The notes below the pieces were generated by a model that was given only the letters and a program-made list of their open reading frames with translations, did not search any database and was not told the origin of the DNA. This document shows positions 1-9,189 of a stretch of DNA of 64,000 bases, piece by piece (within the stretch, counting starts at the first letter, position 1; each line of letters opens with the position of its first letter). The position numbers were made by a program, and so were the translations under genes. The stretch comes from Serratia sp. H1w (GTDB lineage: Bacteria > Pseudomonadota > Gammaproteobacteria > Enterobacterales > Enterobacteriaceae). The stretch spans positions 1 through 64,000 of the forward strand of contig NZ_AYMQ01000077.1 in assembly GCF_000633355.1 (NCBI RefSeq). Direction: 5' to 3'.

Positions 1-1
1 T

Positions 2-607
2 CTTGAGGTTTATTGGGTATATGTTCGAGAGAGCGGTACGGCGATCCGATTTGCAGTTTTGCATAAGTTAGATAATTTGATGAAGCCAGGCGATATCAAC
101 GCTACTATCAACCAGTCCGCGCCGGTGGCATTCACAGCTGATCCAGCATTTAAAAAGAACTGCGATTTAATCTGCATTCATCACCTCGACAAGCTTGCCG
201 AATTCAAAAACTACGAAGAACAGATTTTTGAAATCGAAGAAGATCCCCATTTCTACAAAAAATACGTGCTTTACTATAGCGACACCGAAGTTGAAGCAAT
301 TAAGGGGCTGAACTTCGCCAAGCTAAACGAATTGATCTCAGACAAAAAACAATTCGATACTTACAAAAATGAACCCACAGCGGCCACTATGTACAGTGCA
401 GCTGCAAAAATTTTCATTAAGCTGCCTTTTTTGGCAATTAATATCAACAAAGTGGAGTTAGTACCACTCCGTCTACAAATTGAAGATGCTGTAGCAGAAT
501 CCGACCTTACCAAGACGTATGAATCGATACAAAAACATGACCAATTAAATACAGAAGACTTGACCAAGGAACTTATTAGCGATGAACTGGAAAATTTCAA
601 AAATTGA
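2..607 (+). CDS. C-terminal part of a middle-component-like protein of an ABC-three-component system (partial)
   Basis: The frame is open from base 2, so the gene begins left of the window; about 201 codons are visible. A TTG at 59 is the first start-like codon but is probably internal, because the upstream codons are all sense. The protein is soluble, acidic and without a recognisable catalytic motif. Its end overlaps the start of the SMC-like ATPase gene by 26 bases, which implies translational coupling. In ABC-3C and Lamassu-type defence operons a small middle component directly precedes an SMC/Rad50-like ATPase, and a segment such as HFYKKYVLYY recalls that family. The function is therefore an inference from position and weak similarity; the effector gene, if present, would lie further left. 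Confidence 0.5.
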   Translation, partial: LEVYWVYVRESGTAIRFAVLHKLDNLMKPGDINATINQSAPVAFTADPAFKKNCDLICIHHLDKLAEFKNYEEQIFEIEEDPHFYKKYVLYYSDTEVEAIKGLNFAKLNELISDKKQFDTYKNEPTAATMYSAAAKIFIKLPFLAININKVELVPLRLQIEDAVAESDLTKTYESIQKHDQLNTEDLTKELISDELENFKN

Positions 608-2921
608 GGTTTCAAGCTTTAAAGCTTTCAAAAAAATTCATCTGGATTTCGGTGACTCATCACTTTTGACATTGGATGGTCCAAACGGATTCGGAAAAAC
701 GAGTATATTCGATGCTATTGAGTTATTGCTTACTGGCAGTATAAAACGAATTTGTCACCTATTCACCACGTTAATGATGGGTAAAAAAACGAATTATGAT
801 GACAATCTCCTTTGGAATAATCGTTCTGGCAATAAAGATTTAACTATTAAAATAGAGTTTATCAATGGTTCACGCAAGCTTACTCTAGCAAGGCATACTC
901 CCGCAGCAAACTTTGACGAAAAATCAAACAATCGAGCAGACCAATTTATCCACCTTAAGCTTTACGAGCTACCTGAATTCTCTTCAAGCGATTATTTTGC
1001 AGAAAACTTTCGCAACGAAAACTTCATTGAGGAGCTTTTTGGCGAAAATTTCAAAGAAAACTTTTCTTATTTGAATTATTTGGAGCAGGGCCAAAACCAG
1101 CTCCTGCACACGCGAGTAGACAAACGTAAAGAGGCGTTAAACAACCTTTTCAATATTAGTGATGTAAAAGCCGAAACTGATAGCTGTAAGGCTATCGCTT
1201 TGCGGCTTACAAAGTTCATTGGCGATCCTAAGCGTGCTGCAGATTTATTAAAGTTAGAAACTGAGGCTGGCTTACTCAAGGGAATGATTAAATCTGGCCT
1301 AGGAGAAATTGAATATAAAAAAATTTCCACTGCAGAGCTACAACCTGGCTGGGATAAAGAGAGCCCCTTCCCCATCTACTCTGAGGAAATTCATAGAGAA
1401 TACCTTGAGAATATCCAGAGCCTTCAAAGACTGGCTCTACTAAAAAATGCAATACAGATCAGAGATAAAAATGACTCGATTGAAAATTTTATAGAACTTA
1501 ACAAGGACTCCATAAAAATCCTGGCGCGTTTTGGCAATGATTTGAACAAGCTGGATGGCCTCGATGCCGCCAAAAAAGAATTGAACGAGTTGTTCAAACG
1601 TGGAGGGATTATCAAACGTGGCGCAACAGTCATCAAGGCCGATGAGGCCAAGAGCCTTACTGGATGGCCCCAAGGGCGTTTGGAATGGTTCCTTGAACAA
1701 ATAGTTACTCGTGATTCGCTTCAGAAAAAGAGCAGCTCTAATAACAACGCTGTAGCCGAGCTGAATCGTCTAAAAACAGAGCTGGTGACTGAGCACGCTA
1801 AACTTTATCCTAATGATTGGCATTGCCCACTGTGTGGGGCGGACTGGCAATCCCATGACGCTATGCTGCAAAAGATTGAGCTCCGATCTACGCAGATCAA
1901 TGACGTACTAAACGCTGATGGCCAGACCTTGATAAATCTCACTGGGCTGATGGCTACAGATCTGGCTCAAATTGACGCTCAGATACAAGGCCGGGTAACG
2001 CAGCTATCCGTTGGCTATAACAGTGCCCTACACAGTTCCTTGCTCCGTGATAAAGCTCGGTTGCCAGCGATTAACCAACTCGCCTCTCGGCTTCAAGACT
2101 TAGGGGTACAACTAAACCATTCGTTCTCCGAAAATGATGAAGAGGTAGACACTCGAACTCAGACTCTGATAGCTTTCATCAGAAGCCAGAAAGCAGCTGA
2201 GACAGAACCTCTGCCGCAAGATTGGAGAAATGTCACCACATTTGCCTTCAAAGAGCTGCAGGACTTTTATATCGTTGAGCTTCAGAAGTTGAAAGACAAA
2301 GAGCTATATATCGCAGCTAAAGCAAACGAGGCCCAGAGCGGAAGGCTCAAGCAGTGCCTTGATGAACTACAGGTCATTCAACGTGAAACCAAGGCAGCAC
2401 AGATTGCTAAAGGTAAGGTTACTCGCCTAAAGGCTACTTTGGAGAAAACAGAACGCCGCTACTCGGAACAAACGATTTCTGAAATTGAGCTGATTTTCCA
2501 TATTTATAGCGGAAGGCTTATCCAAAACTATCAGCGTGGTTTGGGTCTGTTTATTGAAAGCAAAGATGGTAAAGAGCTCAGGTTTCTTACAGCCGAGAAG
2601 TCTGAATATGATGCGATTCTGTCGATGAGTTCTGGGCAGGTGTCGGCGCTCAGCCTAGGATTTTTCCTCGCGCTGAATAGAGTTTACTCAAATGTACCGC
2701 TGATCCTGATCGATGATCCGTCCCAGTCACTGGATGAGGTGAATATCGCCTCTTTAACTGATCTTCTTCGGTGCGAGTTCAGCAATCGCCAGTTGATCGT
2801 TTCCTCGCACGAGGATGATATCTCCTCGTATATGCGCTATCGGTTCGCCAGGGCCGGTCTGAGCACCCGATCGTTAAACATGCAACGCTTAGCTAAGGAA
2901 GCTCTAGTCGCCACGGGCTGA
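582..2921 (+). CDS. SMC/Rad50-like AAA ATPase of an ABC-three-component / Lamassu-like defence module
   Basis: A 779-residue ATPase of the SMC/RecN/Rad50 type. The N-terminus has a Walker A motif GPNGFGKT at residues 33-40. A coiled-coil-rich middle contains a CPLCGADW zinc-hook-like motif near residue 415. The C-terminal lobe carries the ABC signature region MSSGQ near 682-686, Walker B with LILIDDPSQSLDE from about 707, and an H-loop-like SSHEDD. Only one CxxC pair is visible, so a Rad50-style hook dimer is possible but not shown. ATG at 582 is preceded by AAGGA. It is coupled to the small gene before it and lies next to an integrase on the same island, as is usual for phage-defence operons. 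Defence is inferred; no test of it is possible here. Confidence 0.75.
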   Translation: MNWKISKIEVSSFKAFKKIHLDFGDSSLLTLDGPNGFGKTSIFDAIELLLTGSIKRICHLFTTLMMGKKTNYDDNLLWNNRSGNKDLTIKIEFINGSRKLTLARHTPAANFDEKSNNRADQFIHLKLYELPEFSSSDYFAENFRNENFIEELFGENFKENFSYLNYLEQGQNQLLHTRVDKRKEALNNLFNISDVKAETDSCKAIALRLTKFIGDPKRAADLLKLETEAGLLKGMIKSGLGEIEYKKISTAELQPGWDKESPFPIYSEEIHREYLENIQSLQRLALLKNAIQIRDKNDSIENFIELNKDSIKILARFGNDLNKLDGLDAAKKELNELFKRGGIIKRGATVIKADEAKSLTGWPQGRLEWFLEQIVTRDSLQKKSSSNNNAVAELNRLKTELVTEHAKLYPNDWHCPLCGADWQSHDAMLQKIELRSTQINDVLNADGQTLINLTGLMATDLAQIDAQIQGRVTQLSVGYNSALHSSLLRDKARLPAINQLASRLQDLGVQLNHSFSENDEEVDTRTQTLIAFIRSQKAAETEPLPQDWRNVTTFAFKELQDFYIVELQKLKDKELYIAAKANEAQSGRLKQCLDELQVIQRETKAAQIAKGKVTRLKATLEKTERRYSEQTISEIELIFHIYSGRLIQNYQRGLGLFIESKDGKELRFLTAEKSEYDAILSMSSGQVSALSLGFFLALNRVYSNVPLILIDDPSQSLDEVNIASLTDLLRCEFSNRQLIVSSHEDDISSYMRYRFARAGLSTRSLNMQRLAKEALVATG

Positions 2922-3227
2922 GCCATCATGACAGGGGCATATGGAGCGTGCCCCTTCGTTTAAGGATAGAGCTGCTTCGACCCGTTGAACTCACAGCTCA
3001 AAGCCGACTGTCAGATAAGATTGTGTTTTATCCACGGAAACACAGTCAGTTCAGGCCTGAGCTAATCTAATTAAGCGCAATTATAAGTTGGCTGAAGTTA
3101 ACAGCGTCAGTAGCATCACTAGCACTGTTAATATATTCTATCATTGTTGATTGACTTTTCGCTTAAGGTGTGGTGTAGGGATAATTTGCTAATCTGGTAG
3201 GGGGCGCATGTTTTATATTTGATATAA
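2922..3227. other. Intergenic 306 bp between ATPase gene and integrase gene
   Basis: The two genes converge here. The stretch is AT-richer than the chromosomal backbone, and I see no ORF, tRNA or strong terminator in it. It probably holds only transcription ends of the island genes. Confidence 0.5.
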
Positions 3228-4436
3228 TCAACTTCCATTCGCTTGCTTAATGACAAAACCAGCCCAATCTTCCATCATTGGCCGACGTTGCTCCAACAAA
3301 TCAGTACGATGATACGCTGCTTCAACCTTGTTTTGCACCGTATGAGCTAGGGCTCTTTCAGCTAGATCTCTAGGATAGCCTTTCTCACTGCACCAATCTC
3401 TGAAGCTAGAGCGGAAACCGTGGGCAGTTGCCACACGTCCAGGCGTATCACTGTGTGCTTCGACGCGGCGCAAGAAAGAAGTTAACACCATATCGGACAG
3501 TAATGATTGGTTGCGGGGGGAAGGGAACACCAACTCGTCATGTAATCCTTGCATACCCTCCAGGATCTCAATGGCTCTTGGTACCAACGGAACCCGATGA
3601 ATGATACCTGCTTTCATGCGTTCGGCAGAGATAGTCCATACCGCAGCTTTGAAATCAATTTCTGACCACTGAATTCCCCTTACCTCACCCGAACGACACG
3701 CTGTCAGGATGAGCAACTCTAATAGCGAACGGGTTAAATCAAAACGTCTGGCATTGCGTAGATGCACAGCGACAAAGTTCGGGATATCTCGCCAAGGCAT
3801 TGCGGGTTGATGCTCTGTTCGAATCGCTTTACTAGGTTGTTGAGGCAAAAGATGAGTGACAACATCGACAGGGTTTGCCACGCAATGACCATGCGCCCAC
3901 CCCCAAGCCATAACAGCATGCAAGCGCTGCTTAACTCGACTGGCTGTTTCTGGAATCGATAACCAGATAGGGCGTAAAACTTCAGCCATGTGCGCAGGCG
4001 TTATGGTATCCAACGGCAGCGAGCCGATAGAGGGGAAGGCGTGTTGCTCTAGAGTTGCTATCCACTGTTTCCCATGTTTGTCGTTTTTCCAGCCGGGAAG
4101 TAGATCAGTATGTACCTGGCGGGAGGCGATTTTGAATGTTGGAATAACTGGTTTGTTGGACTCTGATTTCTTGGCCTCTAACGGATCAATCCCGTTAGTA
4201 AGTTGCTCACGCATGGCATGCGCTTGTCTGCCTGCTTCGGCAATACTAACTTCGGGATAGCTACCTAACCCAGCATTACGTCGCTTTTTGGTTGCTGGGC
4301 TAACATAACGCAAAACCCATTTACCGTGACCTTTACTGGTGGAGGGGTGTAACGTCAGGCCGGTGATGCCACCGTGCGATAAGGGCTTATCATCCGGTTT
4401 AATGTTCCGGGCTTTGGTATCGGTGAGTAGTGCCAT
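3228..4436 (-). CDS. P4-type tyrosine recombinase / integrase
   Basis: A 402-residue site-specific recombinase. An N-terminal Arm-DNA-binding (DUF4102-type) domain covers about residues 1-90, followed by a core-binding domain and the catalytic domain. Catalytic residues are readable: R248 in ACRSGEVRG, K275 in the MKAG segment, H339 and R342 in HGFRSSFRDW, H365 in ALAHT, and nucleophile Y375 in AAYHRT. The length and arrangement are normal for integrases of genomic islands that use tRNA 3' ends. The gene lies at the right end of the island and is transcribed inward, away from the proposed attachment site at 4603-4611. It appears intact, so the island may still be excisable if its left end is complete. 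Confidence 0.95.
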   Translation of the reverse strand: MALLTDTKARNIKPDDKPLSHGGITGLTLHPSTSKGHGKWVLRYVSPATKKRRNAGLGSYPEVSIAEAGRQAHAMREQLTNGIDPLEAKKSESNKPVIPTFKIASRQVHTDLLPGWKNDKHGKQWIATLEQHAFPSIGSLPLDTITPAHMAEVLRPIWLSIPETASRVKQRLHAVMAWGWAHGHCVANPVDVVTHLLPQQPSKAIRTEHQPAMPWRDIPNFVAVHLRNARRFDLTRSLLELLILTACRSGEVRGIQWSEIDFKAAVWTISAERMKAGIIHRVPLVPRAIEILEGMQGLHDELVFPSPRNQSLLSDMVLTSFLRRVEAHSDTPGRVATAHGFRSSFRDWCSEKGYPRDLAERALAHTVQNKVEAAYHRTDLLEQRRPMMEDWAGFVIKQANGS

Positions 4437-4602
4437 CTGCGAAGTCCTTGAGATGTCAGTATGCCATTGAGTATGCCATCAATGGTTGATTTAGGTTAGG
4501 GGTGGTTGTGCTGCTTTGATAGGAAATAAATATAACTGATTGTTTAATATTTAAATTTTAGGCGGCATTGCCTTGATTTGTGCAGTTGAGAAGCGGACTG
4601 TC

Positions 4603-4611
4603 CTTCCGCCA
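4603..4611 (+). other. Proposed attachment site: tRNA-Ser 3'-end fragment
   Basis: CTTCCGCCA equals the last nine bases of enterobacterial tRNA-Ser(UGA), which has discriminator G followed by CCA. It sits just beyond the integrase start and is followed after 8 bases by a terminator, the usual layout at the end of a tRNA gene. P4-type integrases typically leave such a copy of the tRNA 3' end at the far end of the island. The match is short and the full tRNA is not in the window, so this is an inference. Confidence 0.4.
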
Positions 4612-4619
4612 AATACTGA

Positions 4620-4649
4620 CCCCAAGCTCGCAAGAGCTTGGGGTTTTTT
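4620..4649 (+). terminator. Rho-independent terminator
   Basis: Perfect 10-bp stem CCCCAAGCTC / GAGCTTGGGG with a GCAA loop, followed by six T. It would terminate plus-strand transcription, which fits the native terminator of a tRNA gene displaced by the island. Confidence 0.8.
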
Positions 4650-4684
4650 GTTTGTGGTGATTTTGGAGCAGATAAAGAGAATAT

Positions 4685-5266
4685 TCAGGCTTGCAGCCAG
4701 GCAAGGCCCGCGGCCTTCATTTCTATTTCCAATCTGCTGCCTCGGGTGGCAAAAACGCGTTTGACGGGGAAGCCACTTTTTTCCAGCATGTAGGCCAGCG
4801 CCGCATATTCACGCGGGTACTTGGCAACTACGGCGCTATCGATTTCCACCAACCCCATCGGGAAGGTGAAGGTTGCCATATCGTAGATACTTTGGCGGTG
4901 CAACAGCTTCCAGATGCCGTCCCGCTTCTCTACCCGATCGTAGAAGCGATTATGGCCCTCACAGCCGACATTCAGCTTGACATTCTCGCCGACGATCACC
5001 GCATTGGTTTCGACGATTGCCTTGGTGGCATCCTGGTTGAAACTTACCACTGGGGTACCAATCAGATGTTTGGTTCTGGCATCTGACGAGCCCATTCTCA
5101 TCGATCCATCAATAAAGTCGCGGGCCAGGCCCTCAAACCAGGTCACTTCAATGGTGCCGTCGGGATGAAATAGCTGACGCAAAGCTTCCCATTGCCCCAA
5201 ATCGCGGTGGATCCAACCGGTCATAAGGTCGGTTATCTGGAGACGATCTTCAATATGATGTTGCAT
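4685..5266 (-). CDS. SnoaL-like / NTF2-fold protein
   Basis: About 193 residues from ATG at 5266, which has AAGGAA just upstream; a longer frame to 5347 has no good ribosome site. The sequence shows the pattern of SnoaL-like (NTF2-superfamily) proteins. Examples are the MTGWIHRDLGQWEALRQLFH helix segment, the HPDGTIEV strand, and KHLIGTPVVSF with a later GCEGHNRFYDRV. Such folds form cone-shaped pockets used by isomerases, dehydratases or hydroxylating-dioxygenase small subunits. The substrate cannot be read from the sequence. The gene is divergent from a LysR regulator across a palindrome at 5359-5377, so it is probably that regulator's target. Confidence 0.75.
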   Translation of the reverse strand: MQHHIEDRLQITDLMTGWIHRDLGQWEALRQLFHPDGTIEVTWFEGLARDFIDGSMRMGSSDARTKHLIGTPVVSFNQDATKAIVETNAVIVGENVKLNVGCEGHNRFYDRVEKRDGIWKLLHRQSIYDMATFTFPMGLVEIDSAVVAKYPREYAALAYMLEKSGFPVKRVFATRGSRLEIEMKAAGLAWLQA

Positions 5267-5358
5267 GGTTGATTCCTTGAGAGAAAGGCACCTGACAGTG
5301 CTGATGGGATTGAGCATCCTCTCTATGGTTGATAAAATCCAATGCATTGATATGACTG

Positions 5359-5377
5359 ATCAATCATTATAATTGAT
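5359..5377. promoter_or_regulatory. Probable LysR operator in divergent promoter
   Basis: ATCAAT and ATTGAT form a perfect 6-bp inverted repeat spaced by 7 bases (ATCAATCATTATAATTGAT). The dyad matches the dimension of T-N11-A sites bound by LysR-type regulators. It lies between the SnoaL-like gene and the LysR gene, 13 bases before the regulator's ATG, consistent with autoregulation and control of the divergent gene. Confidence 0.55.
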
Positions 5378-5390
5378 TAATGAGGTTGAA

Positions 5391-6281
5391 ATGGAGCTGC
5401 GTCACCTAAGGTATTTTCTGGCCGTGGCAGAAGAGAAGCATTTTGGTCGCGCCGCTGAGCGGCTGAATATCGTACAGCCAGCGCTGAGTATGCAAATCCG
5501 TGCGTTGGAGGAGGAGTTGGGAGGGCCGCTGTTTGTGCGAACCAGTCGCCGTGTAGAACTGACCGAAGCGGGTAACCTACTGCTCACTCAGGCACGTAAT
5601 ACCCTTGCTCAGGCCGAACATGCCAAATTTATCGTACAACGTTCCCTACGCGGCGAAATGGGCTGCGTGCGGGTGGGGTTTGCCGGTAATGCGGTGTTTA
5701 GCGGCAAGCTGATGCGCGATCTGCGCGCTTTCCATCGAGCTTATCCGGATGTTGAATTGATCGTGCAGGAGCTCCCTCCGCAGTTACAAGCGGACGCTAT
5801 CCTGGCTGGACAGTTGGATATTGGCTATACGCCCGACCATCAAAAACTACACGCTCCGGCTCTGGTCGCTGAGCAGATTGGCTATTGGGAAAGGCGAGTG
5901 GCGATGTCAGACGACCATCCTTTAGCCACACAATCGCGGCTGAAAGTTGCCATGCTGGCGACAGAACCCCTGATTTTCTACGACGCACATGATGCTGATG
6001 AGCATCTGCTCAACATGCTCATCCAAATGCTGGGTCATCAACCCAATATTGCCCATCGCACTGCCAGCACTCTGAGCGTATTGGCATTAGCTGCGGCTGG
6101 GTTGGGGGTTGCCTTGATTCCTGAACCCTTGGCGCAGGTACCTATCCCAGGATTGGTATACCGTGTCCTGGATGAGCCTGAGCTGGCCGCTAACCTGATG
6201 CTGGTTAGCCGAACCGGGGAAACTAACGGTGCCGCGTGTGCCTTTCTCGCGTTGGCTCGAAATGAAGAGGCCATCGTTTGA
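5391..6281 (+). CDS. LysR-family transcriptional regulator
   Basis: 296 residues from ATG at 5391. An earlier in-frame start at 5373 would overlap the operator palindrome and is less likely. The N-terminal winged helix-turn-helix is typical: [20 protein letters not shown], followed by [17 protein letters not shown] periplasmic-binding-protein-like effector domain follows, with the usual [10 protein letters not shown] strand after residue 90. The family binds a small ligand and usually activates a divergently transcribed operon, here the SnoaL-like gene. The ligand is unknown; the similarity is to the group of regulators of aromatic or organic-acid catabolism, which is a weak guide. Confidence 0.9.
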   Translation: MELRHLRYFLAVAEEKHFGRAAERLNIVQPALSMQIRALEEELGGPLFVRTSRRVELTEAGNLLLTQARNTLAQAEHAKFIVQRSLRGEMGCVRVGFAGNAVFSGKLMRDLRAFHRAYPDVELIVQELPPQLQADAILAGQLDIGYTPDHQKLHAPALVAEQIGYWERRVAMSDDHPLATQSRLKVAMLATEPLIFYDAHDADEHLLNMLIQMLGHQPNIAHRTASTLSVLALAAAGLGVALIPEPLAQVPIPGLVYRVLDEPELAANLMLVSRTGETNGAACAFLALARNEEAIV

Positions 6282-6330
6282 TGGCCTGAGATTGCTCTAA
6301 CCGGTTTTTAACGTAGGGTTGCTTGGATCA

Positions 6331-7608
6331 TCAGTGGTTTCGCAAATGCTTTTTGCTGCCTAACAATGCCCAGCCACTAAGCAATGCCATCATCATCAGG
6401 TAATAGCTTGGTGCGAGGCTGGTCCCGGTCGCGGTGATCAGCAAGGTACAAATCAGCGGTGCAAAGCCACCGAATACCGTGACGGCCACGTTGTAACTGA
6501 TCGCCATACCGCTGGCGCGGGTGGCCATCGGGAACAGATCGGCCATCACCGAAGGCACCGTCGAGAAGTAGATGGATTTCAACAAGGCCAGCCAACCAAC
6601 CATCAACATCAGCATCATGGGCGAGGTGTGGTTCACTACCAGCAGGAATGCCGGGTAAATCGTCAGCAGCAACAGCAGCAGCGAGCCCCACATTAGCGGC
6701 AGTCGGCCAACTTTTTCCGCCCACAATCCCATTATCGGCGTCACGACCGTTAAAATCACGCCGGCCAGCAGGGTGGCGCTAAACGCGGCAGATCCTGACA
6801 GGTTCAGGTTTTTGGTGGCATAGGTGGGCACATAATTGAGCATGTAATTGATGGCGGTGGAAATCACCATCAGCCCGATAGCCAGCAATAGCAGGTTTTT
6901 CTGCTTACCGACCAACATCTTCAGCGGTGCTGTGGGCTTCTGTTGCTGCACAAAACTGGCTGGCTCATGGACATGACGGCGGATATACAGACCTACCGGG
7001 CCAATCAGCAACCCGAAAGCAAACGGAATACGCCATCCCCAGTCCTGGATTTGTGTTTCAGTCAGCCATTGAGTCATGCCTAACCCGAAAGCCGAGGCCA
7101 TCAGCGTGCTGGCTCCCTGCGTGGCGAACTGCCAACTGGCGATAAACGCCTTGCGCTCCGGGAAGTGTTCGACCAGAAAAGCGGTTGAACTGCCAAATTC
7201 TCCTCCGGCGGAAAACCCCTGAATCAACCGGGCAACCAGGATCATCAACGGAGCCGCCAGCCCAATGGTGGCGTAGGAGGGCATAAAGGTGATAATCGCG
7301 CCACCGAGTAGCATCAGGCTGATGGACATTAATAAGGCTTTTTTGCGGCCGACGCGATCGGCGTAGGCTCCGAGCACCACGGCACCCAATGGGCGGATCA
7401 AGAATGAGACGCCAAAGCTGCCGAAGGTCAGCAGCAACGAAACGGCCGGATCTTCCGTTGGGAAGAAAGCATGGGCGATATAGCTGGCGAAAAAGCCATA
7501 AACCGCGATATCGAACCATTCCAGCGCGTTGCCGATGCAGGTGGCGAACAGCGTCTTATACAAATTGGGCTTGGCCGCTATGCTGTCCTGTTGGGTTATC
7601 GCACTCAT
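6331..7608 (-). CDS. MFS transporter, metabolite:H+ symporter (MHS) family
   Basis: 425 residues with 12 predicted membrane segments. N-terminal features of the MHS group (KgtP, ProP, CitA, ShiA) are visible: IGNALEWFDIAVYGFF in segment 1 and the MFS loop motif ADRVGRKKAL between segments 2 and 3. A further mark is RLIQGFSAGGEFGSS in segment 4. Members import organic acids, betaines or similar metabolites with protons across the inner membrane. The gene lies 59 bases downstream of the M20 peptidase gene on the same strand, so the two probably form an operon in which the transporter brings in the peptidase substrate or a related compound. The exact substrate is not readable. Confidence 0.9.
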   Translation of the reverse strand: MSAITQQDSIAAKPNLYKTLFATCIGNALEWFDIAVYGFFASYIAHAFFPTEDPAVSLLLTFGSFGVSFLIRPLGAVVLGAYADRVGRKKALLMSISLMLLGGAIITFMPSYATIGLAAPLMILVARLIQGFSAGGEFGSSTAFLVEHFPERKAFIASWQFATQGASTLMASAFGLGMTQWLTETQIQDWGWRIPFAFGLLIGPVGLYIRRHVHEPASFVQQQKPTAPLKMLVGKQKNLLLLAIGLMVISTAINYMLNYVPTYATKNLNLSGSAAFSATLLAGVILTVVTPIMGLWAEKVGRLPLMWGSLLLLLLTIYPAFLLVVNHTSPMMLMLMVGWLALLKSIYFSTVPSVMADLFPMATRASGMAISYNVAVTVFGGFAPLICTLLITATGTSLAPSYYLMMMALLSGWALLGSKKHLRNH

Positions 7609-7667
7609 GAGTTATCTCCTGCCTGGCGTTGTGCCAGGATGGAGTTGGCACTTTCTTCTCCTAGTTC

Positions 7668-9023
7668 CTAGAACAGGCGAGTCATGATCTGCAACCCTTC
7701 GCGGGCGATGGATTTCAGCATATGTTCATTAACCCCGTGTTGACCACATGCCGGGTAGGAATGGGGGATCCACAGCGTTGGTAATCCTAGAGTATCGGCG
7801 AAAACGTCATTTGGCAGCGAACCGCCCAGGTTGGGCAGCAAAGCGGGTTTTTTGCCGCTGGTTTGTTGCAGGATCTCCAGCGCCCAAGGAACCAGCGGAT
7901 CCTGTGGGTTGAGCCTGGTGGCCGGTGAGCCGTGCAGCCACTCCACCTCGACATTGCCAAAACCGTGCAGTTGCAGATGTTGTTGGATATGGCTGACCAG
8001 ATTTTGCCAGTCGGTGCCTACCACAAAGCGCAACTGGCACACCGCCGTTGCGTTGCCAGGGATGGCGTTCATTGGCCGGGCTGGATTACCGGTTTGGTAA
8101 GCGAGCACTTCAAGCGTATTCCAGCCATACAACCGCTCACTTGGGGTCAGACCGGCTTCCCCCCAGTTTTCATCGATCTCTGGATCACCCGTTTGGCCAC
8201 CCACGCTGAGTTCGCGCAAGATGGATCGCAGATTGTCGTCCAGAGGCGCGGGTTTCAGTGCTGCAACTTGCAGTTGCCCATGTTGATTGACCAGTGAGGT
8301 GATAGCGTTAGCCAGTTGGGTTCCGGGGTTGCTGAGCAGTCCTCCCCAGTTTCCCGAGTGGTAGGCGTTATCCCTGGCGTGGATACTAAGACGGAAATTG
8401 ATACAGCCGCGTGAGCCGAGGAACAGCGTAAGCTGTGTGGCGTTAAGCCGTGGGCCATCGGAGGCGATAAACAGGTCGGCTTGCAGTAATTCACGGTGCT
8501 GCTGGCAGATGGCCGCCAGCCCTGGGGAACTGATCTCTTCACCCATTTCGAATATCAGCTTGCAGTTGAACCCCAGCTTGCCACCGCGTGCCTGGAATAC
8601 CTGCTCCAGCGCCGCCAGATTGATACTGTGCTGCCCCTTGTTATCCGCGCTGCCACGGCCATACCAACGGTCGCCTTCTTCGCTCAGCTCCCAGGGCGAA
8701 AGACCAGGACGCCAGTTTTCGTCGTCACCGAAGACCACATCGCCGTGGCCATAGCTCAGCAGGGTGGGTAATGAAGGATCTTCAATACGCACGGCAATCA
8801 GAAATGGGCGGTTGGTCGCTTCCGGGTTATCGAACAGCTGTAGTTCGAAACCCAGCGCTCGTAGCGGCGGCATGATTTCTTGCTCGAGGTAAAGCAAAAT
8901 GGCGGCATCGTCCTCATGCCGTTGGCTTTCCGTGGCCAGAGCTATACGGCGTGCCAATATTCGGCGGAATTCGCCACTGTCAAAATACGCTGTCGCCAAA
9001 GCGACGGCCTGTTCACCCGTCAT
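7668..9023 (-). CDS. M20-family metallopeptidase / amidohydrolase
   Basis: 451 residues. M20 motifs are clear: the first metal ligand in LLSYGHGDVVFGD; the bridging Asp in YGRGSADNKGQ; the catalytic Glu pair in FEMGEEISSPG; and a late His in IPHSYPACGQHGVNEH. The lid domain lies in the middle, as in ArgE/DapE, carboxypeptidase G2 and dipeptidases. No signal peptide is present, so it acts in the cytoplasm on an imported N-acyl or peptide-like compound. It is first in an operon with the MHS transporter and divergent from a LysR gene. The likely role is scavenging of an amide-linked carbon or nitrogen source; the specific substrate is unknown. Confidence 0.9.
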   Translation of the reverse strand: MTGEQAVALATAYFDSGEFRRILARRIALATESQRHEDDAAILLYLEQEIMPPLRALGFELQLFDNPEATNRPFLIAVRIEDPSLPTLLSYGHGDVVFGDDENWRPGLSPWELSEEGDRWYGRGSADNKGQHSINLAALEQVFQARGGKLGFNCKLIFEMGEEISSPGLAAICQQHRELLQADLFIASDGPRLNATQLTLFLGSRGCINFRLSIHARDNAYHSGNWGGLLSNPGTQLANAITSLVNQHGQLQVAALKPAPLDDNLRSILRELSVGGQTGDPEIDENWGEAGLTPSERLYGWNTLEVLAYQTGNPARPMNAIPGNATAVCQLRFVVGTDWQNLVSHIQQHLQLHGFGNVEVEWLHGSPATRLNPQDPLVPWALEILQQTSGKKPALLPNLGGSLPNDVFADTLGLPTLWIPHSYPACGQHGVNEHMLKSIAREGLQIMTRLF

Positions 9024-9189
9024 GAGTATTTTCCCCGTTGTGTTTGCATTGTGTTGTTTTACTTGTTGTGTTGGTTATCTAAGCTAAAATCGGGGTTTGT
9101 CACAATTGTCCATTTAACAAACAAGCCTTGCTTTAAAAGCAATGCTTATTTGCTCTGATGCGAAGCAATGCACCAAGGAGAGGCACCGT

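Noticed and set aside
4593..4609. GCGGA/TCCGC hairpin with 7-base loop resembling an anticodon arm
   Set aside because: The loop (CTGTCCT) has a pyrimidine where a purine follows the anticodon, and no other tRNA arms are present; only the 3'-end match was kept.
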